Shown here: one piece after another, positions 1-12,900 of the stretch
Layout: every line of letters begins with the position of its first letter
Numbering within the stretch: position 1 is the first letter of the stretch
Assembly (NCBI RefSeq): GCF_905220365.1
Contig: NC_061151.1
Span: forward strand, 1,792,197-1,856,196
Source of the DNA: Vanessa cardui
Taxonomy: Eukaryota > Arthropoda > Insecta > Lepidoptera > Nymphalidae
DNA length: 64,000 nucleotides
Reading direction: 5' to 3'
Translations under genes and position numbers: made by a program
Notes under the pieces: generated by a model
Seen by the model: the letters and a program-made list of their open reading frames with translations, nothing else
Told to the model about the DNA's origin: nothing
The model's database searches: none

Positions 1-470
1 CGACATCACATTAGAAACTTCTAAAATGATCAGCGTATCTTTACTATATTGTCTATGTTTTCTATACAAAAACTTTCCCCTCGAATCACTTGGACTTTGT
101 TCAAGCTCGTCTGGGTAGGTACCACCCACTCATCAGTTATTCTACCGCCAAACAACAGTACTCAGTATTGTTGTGTTCCGGTTTGAAGGGTGAGTGAGTC
201 AGTGTAACTACAGGCACAAGGGGCATCTTAGTTCCCAAGGTTGGTGGCGCATTGACGATGTAAGGAATAGTTAATATTTCTTACAGCGTCATTGTCTATG
301 GGTGATGGAGACCACTTACCATCAGGTGGCCTATATGCTCGTCCGCCAACGTATACCATAAAGAAAAAGAAAATAATCTATTTATCTATAAGAAAACCGC
401 TGTGTAATTTTTAAGATCTAAGCATACATAGGGACAGACAGCGGTGAGCGACTTTGTTTTATATTATGTA
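1..470 (-). mobile_element. Family E element (CTAG-ending) split by SINE A
   Basis: Family E reads CGACATCACATTAGAAACTT...CCGCATCAAAATCCGTTGCG...CATACATAGGGACAGACAGC on this strand. Its left end lies beyond the window. Confidence 0.6.
107..362 (-). mobile_element. SINE A, nested in a CTAG-ending element
   Basis: SINE A is the roughly 280-bp repeat running from a poly(T)-ATGGTATAGGTTGGCGGACG end to GCTTGCACAAAGCCCTACCA. This minus-strand copy splits a family E element whose two halves lie at 1-106 and 363-470. Confidence 0.75.
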
Positions 471-911
471 ATGATAATAGTTGATAATACACAACGGATT
501 GTTAGCTTTTTGACTGCTGTCCCAGGTGGTGGTAGGTGGTCACCATATGCGGTATGAACCTTAGTAGACACATATCGTATCTTTATTTACACTGGCTCAC
601 CCGTCAAACAAACACGTAGTTTAAATGGTAGTATAATTAATATGTTTTCCTGTTTCGATAATTTTATGTATTCAGAATACACAAATGATACTGTCCGTTG
701 GTCTTGGAGAAAGGCAATTCGTTGATAAAATTATGCATATCGTTCAAGAATCGATAAATAAATTTAAATACTATATTACAAAAGTTTTTACGAATAAGGC
801 CTATTGATCTTATACTTTACGTGATTATATAGATGATAAAATAGCTTGTATATAGTATTCTTTGATTATATATATGATTAGCGACCCGGCTTCACATGGA
901 TAAGAAAATCT

Positions 912-1300
912 AAATCAAAATAAACTTTATTCAAGTAGGCTTTTACAAGCACTTTTGAATCGTCATTTTACAATTAAGTGAAGCTACCACCGGTTTGGAA
1001 AGAAGATCCTACCGAGAAGAACCGGCAAGAAACTCAGTAGTTACTCTTTTTTTCAACATTTAAAAAATACAGTCATGTTAGTTAAATACAATTATATATA
1101 TATGTATATGTAATATATCCTGCCTGGAAGTCAACGAGTATTAATTCCACGCTTTTTTGTCGTCTGTATAGTCCTCTATTGAATAATATGCCTTCTTTAC
1201 TAATGTATTTTTTCAAAATAGTTTGAGTTTATGAAACGGCAAAGTTAAAAATGTCTGTGGAATTTTATTATAGAAACGTATACCTTGCCCCAAGAAGCAT
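912..1300 (-). mobile_element. LINE D copy
   Basis: Minus-strand copy starting with the reversed tail (AATCAAAATAAACTTTATTC), then the UTR with the ACCGGTTCGGAAAG element and the remains of the ORF2 end near 1140-1270. Confidence 0.7.
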
Positions 1301-1383
1301 ATTATTTAACTGTACAATGTTAACAAACCTGTAACTGCAGGCCGTAGGCAGCGATCTAGATGAACGGACTAGAAACTTGCTAT

Positions 1384-1563
1384 TGAGACAACATCACATA
1401 CATTACTCTGATCCCAATGTAAGTAGCTAAAGCACTTGTGTTATGGAAGATCAGAAGTAACGACGGTACAAACACCCAGACCCAAGATAACATACATAGA
1501 AAACTAATGAACTTTTTCTACATCGATTCGGGACCTCGGAGTACTTATGATAACCGGTGTACT
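1384..1563 (-). mobile_element. SINE C, minus strand
   Basis: From ACAACATCACATACATTACT to ATAACCGGTGTA; head truncated. Confidence 0.65.
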
Positions 1564-1564
1564 C

Positions 1565-1720
1565 AAACTCAAATAACTTTATTCAATATAGAAGCATTAC
1601 ACTTTCCTATTGATGGTCAATTGAAACACTACCACCGGTTCGGAAAAGAAAATACCATGACCTGAGAAGAACCGGCGAAAGAAACTCAGCGGGTTTTTTT
1701 TTATTTTTTTATTTGTCTCA
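1565..1720 (-). mobile_element. LINE tail, second subfamily
   Basis: A tail related to LINE D but distinct (AATAACTTTATTCAATATAG then ACTACCACCGGTTCGGAAAA). Relatives lie at 55705-55800 and 56755-57080. Confidence 0.5.
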
Positions 1721-1997
1721 TATATTATTTAAACAATTTAATATGAGATGAAATAGCCAGGAGGTATCTCTCGATCACGGAGGTCGTAATTATCAATTCA
1801 ATATTTTCATTATAGTGATTTCTTTTATAGCACAAAGTGAACGCTTGTCGCCGTAACCGGTGCAAGCGATTCCGTTCGCGTAATGACTTTCACTTTATTT
1901 GAGACGGGTTCGAACACGTGGCTTTACTTGGAATTATTCGAAGTCAAGAATCATGATTCAATATAGTGTTATATTCGTTTATTGGTGAGACATTTTT

Positions 1998-2312
1998 ACC
2001 TTTGCCGTTTTCGTAAATTCAAATCGTTTGTAAAAAATACATTCGTAGATAAAGCATATTATTCGATACAAGATTTTATAGATGATAAAAAGCGTGGAGT
2101 TAATACCTTTTGACTTTCAAGCTGGATATATTAGTTTAAATAATTGTATTTAACTAACATGACTTTGTATTTTTTTAAATGTTAGAAAAGAGTAACTACT
2201 GAGTTGCTTGCCAGTTCTTCCCGGTAGAATCTAATTTCCGAACCGGCGGTAGCTTCACTTAATTGTAAAATGACGATTCAAAAGTGCTTGTAAAAGCCTA
2301 ATTCGAGCGTCG
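1998..2312 (+). mobile_element. LINE D copy, tail fused to MITE remnant
   Basis: Same ORF2 end (FVKNTFVDKAYYSIQDFIDD) and 3' UTR as the 9.2-kb copy. At about 2305 the sequence switches to the right half of the TACGACACAA MITE, so the LINE tail is lost. Confidence 0.7.
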
Positions 2313-2412
2313 AATGGCGCGATAGGGAGCTGTTTCTATTTGGTGTGTAAATCGGCAGTAATCGGTTTTATTGTATTTGCCGATGCTACATCTAAGTTGT
2401 GTCGTACTATAC
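2300..2412 (+). mobile_element. MITE M right half
   Basis: GAATGGCGCGATAGGGAGCT to AGTTGTGTCGTACTATAC, joined to a LINE D tail. Confidence 0.65.
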
Positions 2413-2811
2413 TATACTTTTTAGTAAATGACTCTCAGCCAAAAACATTTAAAATGAGCTAAAGTAGCAGACGAGCTTAAATGAATATTCTACTGTATAA
2501 TTATAGGTTAGTAAACAATCTTTATCTATGAATGAGTGCTATAAACCTTTGCGCACGGTTTCACACGTTCCTATCGGTATAAGTATTTGTTATCTATGGT
2601 AAGGGCGGCTACAGACGATGCGTTTTTAATATCGCTATCGCAGTCGCGCGGCTTTTTTTTGTATTTTAAAAATAGTTTATATTCCGTCGTGATAGAGTAC
2701 AGTGTTGACTGGGATTTTTGAAGTTGTATATAATCTTTTCAAAGGAAATTTATACAAGATTGAAGAAGCGTACGTACGATACAAAATATACCATACTTTA
2801 AGGTATTTTTT

Positions 2812-3096
2812 TTATGGAATAGGTTGGCAGACGAGCGTATAGGCTACCTGATGGTAAGTGGTCACCATCACCCATAGACAATGACGCTGTAAGAAATATT
2901 AACTATTCTTTACATCGTCAATGTGCCACCAAACTTGGGATCTAAGATGTTATGTCCCTTGTGCCTGTAGTTATACTGGCTCACTCACCCTTCAAACCGG
3001 AACATAACAATACTGCGCACTGTTGTTTGGCGGTAGAATAACTGATGAGTGGGTGGTACCTACCCAGACGGGCTTGCACAAAGCCCTACCACCAAG
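2812..3096 (+). mobile_element. SINE A, near full length
   Basis: Runs from ATGGAATAGGTTGGCAGACG to CCCTACCACCAAG with no large gap; useful as a reference copy. Confidence 0.75.
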
Positions 3097-3755
3097 CAGA
3101 AGCTAGGTATTAATAAATTGCACGTGAAACCGAGGCGAATCACTAGTGTTTTGTTTTATCTACTCGTCTGCGGTTAGCCTTATGTTTATAAGATAAGTAT
3201 ACACATATCGTAGTTGTGCGCGGTGATATTCAATCGTGTCCATGAAATAAATAGTTTTCTTATTTTAATTATTAATTATTTTTTTTTAATCTGTGTGACT
3301 GTGGAATTATAGGTGTGTTGTTTAAGTCTGTGGTATGTGTTGTTTTGGTTGGTTTAGTTTGATTTGTAGGACTTGAATTGGTTGAGAAAAATTTGGTACT
3401 GTTTTGTAATTATATTAATCTTTTGGTGCCTTATGAATTATGTGATTGAATTCTTAGTTGAAAGACTACACAATTGATCTATTAGCTGTCATTTAATTAG
3501 AAATTGACAAGACTTTATATTATTACTATATATATATTTTTTATTACAAAGCTAGTTGTCGCCCGCGGCGTAGTATTGATACCGTTTCGCGTTTGTCACG
3601 CTTTCACGGCTGAACCATTGATTCGATTTTGATGAATTTCGGTCTGAGTATAGGTTGAAGTATAAGGAAGAACATAGGTTACTCTTTTTGTAACTACCAC
3701 CTAAGACCGCTCCCCTAAACTCCGTCGAAGCCGGAAGCGAAAACTAATATTACAT

Positions 3756-3928
3756 ATCGTGCAGTACGTAATTATCTAATCTTTTCAAATACAGCGTTAA
3801 CATACAACTACATAATGTAAATATATATAAATGAAATATAGTTAAAAGTGAATGTGACATACTGTACCAAGTGAAGTGTCTACAAGTGTAAATATGGATG
3901 GTTGAAGTGAAGTCTAAGTGTAAGCAAA
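3756..3928 (+). promoter_or_regulatory. ATP7: Candidate 5' leader / promoter stretch of ATP7
   Basis: This is the only stretch directly upstream of the proposed start that I cannot assign to a repeat; a repeat resembling the CTAG-ending families ends near 3755. It is AT-rich, with a TATA-like run near 3823-3832. It carries two tiny upstream reading frames: ATG-TGA at 3852 and a four-codon ATG...TGA at 3894-3905. I saw no obvious metal-response element (TGCRCNC) here. The transcription start is unknown, so the split between promoter and leader is guesswork. Confidence 0.3.
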
Positions 3929-3978
3929 ATGCCGTCAAGAAACGTGAAGTACCGGCTACTGGAGGACGAGGATAATGG
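3929..3978 (+). CDS. ATP7: ATP7 exon 1 (start codon, residues 1-17)
   Basis: The ATG lies in a favourable context (CAAAATG, A at -3). It opens a 16-codon frame, MPSRNVKYRLLEDEDN, followed by GG and a strong donor GG|GTGAGT. The last codon is cut after two bases. Exon 2 supplies an A, giving GGA (Gly) and reading on into the first metal-binding domain in frame. Phase match and donor quality are the evidence. The 31.5-kb distance to exon 2 and the lack of a conserved N-terminus in this family keep it tentative. Confidence 0.6.
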
Positions 3979-6900
3979 GTGAGTGTTATCATTGGTTGCC
4001 TTCGGGTTTTTTAGGGGGGGGGGGGGTTGTTTATTTTCTTCAAGTGTTTAGCAAGAAGGGGGGTTGTTGTTGTGCTGACTTCTCCTTTTTGCAGTTTTAT
4101 TTTGGTATTATACCTGTTGATACTTTACGGTTCCGTTGTCTTAGGATGATGGTCACGAGTTTAAACGACGATATTCTTCTAGATTCATTTATTGACACTA
4201 CTTTTACATTCGTTTTATCCACTAATCCGTGTTTTACAATACATCCCGTATTTTATATCATAAATTTAGCCTCTCATTCTCAAACATTGCCGCCGCATTC
4301 GATTTCTTGACATTCTCTTTCTTACCGGCCAGCATCAGACATTCGGCCAGTATTAATCGTGCAAAATTAAAATATTACATTACAACATATTCTAGAGAAT
4401 AGTCAATCGACATATTATTAACTAAATTATAATTATATAATGTGTAAAAAAACTAACAGTTGCTAATTTCTCGGTTCGGTAAAGAAACCGTAACCTGATA
4501 CAAAGTGACGAAAGAATTTCAGCCTGGTTGGTTCCCATCTTTCATCATATTGTGATTGTATCATCTCGAGATTTGATCATCTCGAATACGTTGGTTTATA
4601 TATATTTTTTATTTTTTAAGTTATATCTCTTCTTACCTAGAGCAGCGTCTTGGAAACGTATACCTTCAGCTGTTGTGCATTTTTCTTTTGCATTATTTTT
4701 TTTAAGCTGAGATAGCCCAGTGGTTAGAACGCGTGCATCTTGACCGATGATTTTGGGTTCAAACCTACGCTTATATATGTGCTTAATTTGTGTTCATAAT
4801 TCATCTCGTGCTCGGCGGTGAAGGATAACATCGTGAGGAAACCTGCATGTGTGTAATTTCATCGAAATTCTGCAACATGTGTATTCCACCAACACGCATT
4901 GGAACAACATGGTGGAATATGTTCCAGACCCTCTCCTCAATGGGAGAGGAGGCGTTAGCCCAGCAGTGGGTAATTTACAGGCTGTTACTTTTTTTATTTT
5001 TATAGATTTTTTTGAAGTATTAGCCTTCGTTCTCCAGGATATTATGAAGACAAAAAAAAATAGTTCGAACAGGTCAAAGTCTCGCCCTGATAGGTTGTTA
5101 TTTGTAATAATGATCGCTTATTTCTTAAGATAGTTTATCAATTATCTAAAGATATAGTTTCATTGCTGAAATACTAACTTTCATTGTTATCAGCTGTTCC
5201 TGCGACCTTGTACGTGTTTGCATTAAACAAAGAAGTAATATTTGAAACATGACTTACTCCTTATCGCATTAGTCGTCCAAGTCGTGAAAGTTCCATCAAA
5301 ATCGGTCCAGCCGTTCCAAAGATTAGCCGGAACAAACAGTTATTTTGGTATATGTATATAATGTAATCATTTAATAAAAGTGTTTTTTATGTTACAAACA
5401 GACTCCAATTTTATTATATGTATAGATATTTCTTGTTGTAAATATTATGATGGTGCTATATTGTTGGAATCGTATCGATTTGATATGATGTTAAGTGTTT
5501 TATATTTATAACTCGATTTCGGCGAAGTAGATAGTGTAGATTTTAGATAAGTATCTAGTCAGACAGAGAAATGAACCACGAGATGGTATATCATAGACAA
5601 TTTACTTGGTGGTAGGGCTTTGTGCCCGTCTGGGTCAAACGAGTACTTAGTATTGTGTGTGTACGCGAGGACATTACATCTTAGTTCTCAAGGTTAGTGG
5701 CGCATAGGTGATGAAAGGAATAGTTAATATTTCTTACAGCGCCATTTTCTATAGGCGCTGGTGAGCACTAACCTTCAGGTGACCCATATATTCGTCAAGA
5801 TTAGAATTTAAAAAAAAAAAACATTGGTGCGGTAATATTAGACGTTCACCGCCAATGCGCGACCAACGTTTGGAACCAATATGTTATGTCCCTGGGTCTG
5901 TAGTTATACTGACATAGTCTTAAAATTGGAACATAATATATATAGTATGAGTTTGTGATATATAAGGGGTATAAAACCTTACCACCTTGTAACATTGAAT
6001 AATAAGTTATATCTAAATTCCCAATTTTGGTTTCTAATGAAAATGAAAATTGATATTTAAATACATAATAATAAATCTCATTATCCAATAACAATATTTT
6101 GGTGTTTATGTCTTTCTTGTTTTTCATTGATTTTTATTATAATCTAAATTAATCTTTAGGATTATAAATAGAGAGGTTATCTATTCGAAAAGCGAATATC
6201 ATAGTCGAAATACGATTGGCCACGATAAGATACCGTCACTAATAGTTGTTATTGGAAAGTGATATGTTTATGATATTTCAACATAAAAAAATCAAAATAT
6301 ACTTTATTCAAGTAGGCTTTTACAAGCACTTTTGTGTCGTTATTTAACAACTAAGTGAAGCTACCACCGGTACCGAAAGTGGGTTCTAACGAGAAGAACC
6401 GGCAAGAAACTCAGTACTTACTCTTTTTTTAAAATACAGTAATGTTAGTACTGTATATATGTATGTAATATATCCGGTCTGGAAGTTAAAAAGTATTAAC
6501 TCCACGTTTTCTTATCAATGTATTTTTATAAATAATTTGAATTTATGAAACGGCAAAGATAAAAGTTTCCGTGGATTTTTATTATAGAAACGGACACCTT
6601 ACCTTAACGAGGATTTATTGACTCTGCGAAGTCGGAAACTTGGCGTTATAAGCTTATCCTTATTTCTAGTGCACATACAATGATTGGTACAGATTGTATC
6701 AAAGTGATTAATGTTACTGTGAATATACATAACATTGTTGTAAATATATTGTTATACAACAATGAATATTCCCACTTTGTTAAAAACATCATATACTAGC
6801 CGAACCCGTTTGTAAAACTTCATAGTGTAACCTTATCCCCAATTTTACCCCCTAGCTTTTAAACAATAGGCTACTTCCTTCTATTCTTGTCTGTTTATAT

Positions 6901-9900
6901 GCCTATTTTATAAGTAACAATCATTTAAATATTAGTACAATAAATAAAAGCAAAAGGAATGACGGTATTTAATAATTGGTGCGCCATTTTGTTAGAGATT
7001 TTACAACAGACGACCACCGTGGTCGAGTAATGAGTACACCGGTTTTCATGGGTATTTCACTCCGAGGTAAGTAACAGCCTGTAAATTTCCCACTGCTGGG
7101 CTAATGGCCTCCTCTCTCATTAAGGAGAGGGCTTGGAACATATTCCACTACGCTGTTCCAATGCGGGTTGGTGGAATGCACCTGTGGCAGAATTTCAATA
7201 AAATTAGACACATGCAGGTTTCCTGACGATGTATTCTTTCACCGCCGAGCACGAGATGAATTATAAACACAAATTAAGCACATATATATAGTGGTGCTAG
7301 CCTGTGTTTGAACCCGTAATCATCGGTTAAGATACACGTGTCCTAACCACTGGGCCATCTTTGCTCTCCACTCCGAGGTCCCGAGTTCGATTCAGCCGAG
7401 CCGATGTAGAAAAAGTTAATTAGTTTTCTATATTGTCTTTGGTTTGGTGTTTTTGGTTGTGCATTAAATACCCTGAGTAAGTATCGTACGTATCTTCTGA
7501 AATATTTGACGCAGGTCGGTTACGAAAACAATAATTAGAAACGCCGATTTTCCTCGTTCTAAATATATATCTATTATTTTTTTTTTACAATAAAAAGATA
7601 TCGAGAATTAACAGTGTTATCAATTAATCTCAACACGAGCTTAATTATCATACGACATGGTAGATAAAGACATGTTTATTAATAATTAGTATGTTCAGAT
7701 CGCGTAATAATGTAATTAGGTTATGTAATTATATCTTCTACCGAATCTTCTACCGATTTTTTCTGCTGTATCACCTTCGGACATCTCGTAAAAATTTCAC
7801 CCTTGATGTCCGAAATTCCACAACAGCGCGATTTCTTAGACATTTTCTGCCTCGCGCAACCACTTTGTGGTACCAGCTTTCGTCAGCGGTTTTTCCGAAC
7901 CGATACGACATGGGAATCTTCAAGAAAAGAGCGTACTCCTTCCTCAAAGGCCGGCAACGCACCTGCTAGCCCCCTGGTGTTGCAGATGTCCATGGGCGGT
8001 GGTAGTCACTTTCCATCAGGTGAGCCTTCTGCTAATTTGCCACCTATCACATAAAAAAATGTATAATGATGTTGCTCACTTGTTATATACACCTAATACA
8101 TATTTTTGAAGTTTACAATAAGAAGCTATCAAGCTTTCTTATTAGAGGGTAAACTCTTCGTTACGTAACGCGTTACGCCAGTCTTTCGTCCCTTTCTCTC
8201 ACGCATACGCAGCGATAGGCAGGCATTTCCTCTCTCACTCTAAAATAAAAAATTACAATAATCTGTTTTTACATTAAAGCGATAAGCAACATGTTTATTT
8301 CTGATTTTACGAGGGAAAACATCTTGTATTAATTTTTATGAAATCGGAAATAGTATATACAGGGTTATTGGTAATTCGAGGTCCGTTAGGACGCGATAGG
8401 GTTGACCATTTGCAATAATTTTAACACGCATATGCATGGTGCAAAAATTTACCATTTTTGAGTTATCACGTTTTTTAGCTTTTTTCAAAATTTGTCAAAA
8501 ATGCAACTTCAAATATTTATTTCAAAAAAAGTATCAATTAAATTCTATTTTTTTTATTCTGTTTTACAAAAAACGATTAAACACTGACTATTTGTCAATA
8601 TTTCAACGTTAATTATATTATCGGTCCAAATTTAAAAATGCGAGACGGAAAACGAAATTATTTTAATACTTTTTTCTTTAAAAATAAAAAAAAAACATTA
8701 TGAAAACTTGTTCTGCAGATTATTTTAAAAAAAATTAACCGTTTTCTTAGCTTTCCAAAAATGTTTAAAAAGTAGGTATTTATTCCGAAGCAACTGAAAT
8801 TCATTTCTGAAAATGACCAGAAAGGACGTTGTATATTTATATTTAATTTTTCGACTTATGGAGGGTGAATACATTTTTAATTTTTCGAGTTACCATATAT
8901 GTACCAAAATCGCTTGAAGGGATTCACTAATTATTTCGATCGATAGAGGTTTGATATCGAGTAAGGGAAACCCATAAAAGGCTAACTTTGGAAATTAATA
9001 CTCCAGTTTCAATTTTCTTCTCTCAGGAAGTTAATTGATTCCTACGTACATATGCAAATATTAAGATAGTAATATTTACATATATCAAATCATTTTGTTT
9101 GTTAATACATTGTACTCCTGAGACCCGGTCTAGTTATCTACTTAATTACAAAAGGAAGTTTCTTGATAATTAATAATAATGATATAATAATAAAATTCCG
9201 CAGACATTTTTAACTTTGCCGTTTAGTAAATTCAAATCGTTTGTAAAAAATACATTGGTAGAAAAAGCATATTATTCGATACAAGATTTAATAGATGATA
9301 AAAGAGCGTGGAGTTAATACCTGTTGAATTCCAAGCAGGATATATTAATTTAAATAATTGTATTTAATTAATATGACTGACTTTGTATTTTTTAAATGTT
9401 AAAAAAGAGTAACTACTGAGTTTCTTGCCGGTTCTTCTCGGTAGAATCTACTTTCCGAACCGGTGGTAGCTTCACTTAATTGTAAAATGACGATTCAAAA
9501 GTATTTGTAAAAGTCTACTTGAATAAAGTTTATTTAGATTTGATTTGATTAGTATATTGTCTTATATGATTTTTTTTGAATAAAATATAATTTTAATTCG
9601 ATGGATTTTGATCATTGATCAAATTAATGTAATCTTCACTTACTAAAGATATAAGTATTTCGTAATAAATGTCAATATAGCTCGGTTGCTCTGGAATCCA
9701 CCCCCATAGTGTCGATATTAAATTCCTGAAAGCGTTGGCGTGCAACGCCCACGCTGTACACTAAAGAATTTATAAATAGACGATAGAAATGGCACTTCAG
9801 CTATATATATATTTGATCTATATAGTACGTATTTAACTTTGTCTTTATAATAGGTACGTAAATCATCACTTAAAATGTTGTACATATTATAAAAAAATTG

Positions 9901-12900
9901 ACCGTCTCTTATCTTGCCAATGCGCCATCCATCTTATGGACTAAGTTATATCATTTGTGGCTGTAGTTACACTGGCTCACTCACACTTCAAACCGGAACA
10001 CAAGAATAATACGGTTTATTCCAATCATGAAAGGAATAAAGATAAATAAAAGTTTGATTAATTATCGTTAAGATTTGATAATAGCTCAGCTATATTGTGC
10101 ACTACAAAGAGTTGTTGATTAATATATCTTTATTAATAATACAACACTATTACACTAAAAAAGGTATATTTATTTAAGTTTATTCCTGAAGCTTTGTTTC
10201 ATTTATTCTTATATTTGCAAATACATAATGCATATCATAGATTATTCAAACATGTAAAATTACGCAAGAAAAATCCATTATGGGATCAGCCAATGTCCAG
10301 GACTGCGCCCTAATAGACCGCTATTCACTAAAAAAAACCAGCGGTACCCCTTTCAGAGGGCGCCACAGGATGGCTTTCACGGAGATGTAACCAAGGCAGA
10401 CGAGCTAGTATAAATAAAAAAATTAACACAAAGACCGACTTCAAACGAAACACTATTTTAAAACAAAAGAATATGCACTAAAAAGTAATTAAAATTATTT
10501 CGTATTCAACATATTTTTAGAGTCCTCCTAGACTCCTTAGACTACTTAAAAATCGATTTAAGATTATATAATGTAGTTATTGTTATATTTGGATAACGAA
10601 TTGATAACCGCCTCCTTTTTGAAGTCGGTTGATAAAACAGTACTTGATGCAGTATTTGTAACTCATTCATAAGGCGATAAATGCAGTACATATAGTATAT
10701 ATACGAATAGTACGTAAAACTGGTCTTAGCAATGACGATTGCAAACCAAACATGCTTTGAATGACCCAGCAACCCGGTTCTGGTGGCCTTACGTTAACAT
10801 AGAATGATATATCGTTTTTTGATTTAGTGCAACCTCGTCCAACAAGATACTATGTTGTACTAAATTCAATTAAACTTGTAGTGAATAAATATGTTTGGTT
10901 GGAATCATCATCGTCTTAACTAAGGTTGGTGCTTTAGAAGTGTTGTGGTGATCTTCTATCCCAAGAAAGACTTAAGAGAACAATGGCGGCTCATAGATGG
11001 TCTAAGACCTGTTTATATGGGCGTTTGTACAGTAAGTAATACAGATTAATAATAGACTCAGACTTTTCTTTGCTTTGTACCCATTATTGAAGCACATTGA
11101 TTGAATATTTGTAGATTTAACAACAGATCAACAGGTAGCGTTGTAATCAGAGCCAAGTTAATAAATTTAGGAAATTTAGGAAATTTTTATAAACAAATTG
11201 TCAATAGTAAAACTATAGGACAGCCTGTAAAGAACGCCTCCTCTCCAATGATAAATTTTGGAGCTAATTCCACGCTTCTCCAGTTTTTTTGCCATCGAGT
11301 CTAAGACGAATTACAAATACATGGAAATTCTGGGGCGCTGTGCTTGAAAATCGCAATCATTGGTTAAAATACAAGCATTCTTTCTTTCCACTGATTGCAT
11401 TCCACTAATCCAAATTAAATTGTCACCGATTCTGACTTAGATTCTATCAAGAAACTCACCAGTTACTACTTTCCGATTAAGTTACGTAAGTAATTAAATG
11501 TTTCGATTAGTTAAGTTGGATTCGGAATTTATATTCGGCCTTCAGTTCCGGAAATGGTTAGTTGAAAGTGATTTAAATAACCTACATTTATTACATTTAG
11601 TGAAGTAATACAAAAATGCAATAGGTTATGTGGATTTGAGCCGAGTTGGCCCAATGGTTAGAACGCATGCGTCGTAAGCGATGATTGTGGGTTCAAACCC
11701 AAGTAACACTAAATATTTTTGGGCTTTATTTTGTGTTTAAAATTCATCTGTTGCTCGATGGTGAAGGAGAGCATCGTGAGGAAACCACCAACACGCATGG
11801 AAAAGCGTGGTGGAATATGTTCCAAACCTTATCCTCGAAAGAGGCACGATTGATGTTGTTATTGGACCTGTGGTAATAGCGCCTGCATTATAACCGATGA
11901 CTATGGGTTCAAACCCAGACAGCACCACTTATATTTATTTATAATTCATTATAACAATTCAAGAAAATGTAAATGTTCTTGGATTTGTAACACGCCATCA
12001 TCTGATAGTCTGATCAGGTCATCTCTACCGTGTATCTCCACTTTTTTGTTTTGGAGAAGCTCCTTGATTTATAACCTCTCTGCCGCCTCGCTTTCGTCTT
12101 AGTTAAAAACCAAGTTTTTACTATAATACAACAATTATATTTTATTACAACCTAATGTATATAATCGTTGAATTTAATTTTGTAGCCAAGGTTAAGCCAA
12201 TACCTCGTTAATTTGTCATTGCTCGACAAGCTGTCGGTCTTAGTTAGGCTATCGAGTGACACGACAGGTTTTCCGAATCATCAATGCTATCGTCATCATC
12301 ATAAAAGCCTCTTTTCGTCCACTGCTGGAAAAAGGCCTCTCCAATAGCACGCCACTGTGATCGATCTTTGGCTACTCGCATCCAGCTCCTGTCAGCCGTC
12401 AGGACATCCTACTCTACGTTACACGATCTCCACTCTAGAACACGTTTTACCCGACGGTCATCAGTTCTGCGACAAATATGGCCAGCTGACTGCCACTTCA
12501 GCTTACTTATCCGGTGGGCTATGTCGATGACTTTGGTTCTCTGACGGATCGCCACATTTCTGATGCGATTTCAAATAGAATCGCCGAGCATAGTGAAATC
12601 ATTAATGTACTTCAACTTTATAATTGACTGCAATAGACTAACGAGATGTAAAACTATGTACGACAAGTTGTCGCCCGCGGTTTCGCTTGCGTTTTAGAGT
12701 CTATCGTCAGATGTTAGACTTACTTGGTGGTAGGGCGTTGTGCAAGCCCGCCTGGGTAGGTACCACTCACTCATCAGATATTCTACCGCTAAGCAACAGT
12801 ACGCAGTACTGTTGTGTTCCGGTTTGAAGGATGAGTAAGCCAGTGTAACTACAGGCACATAAAAGGGACATAGCATCTTAGTTCCCAAGGTTAGTGTCGC

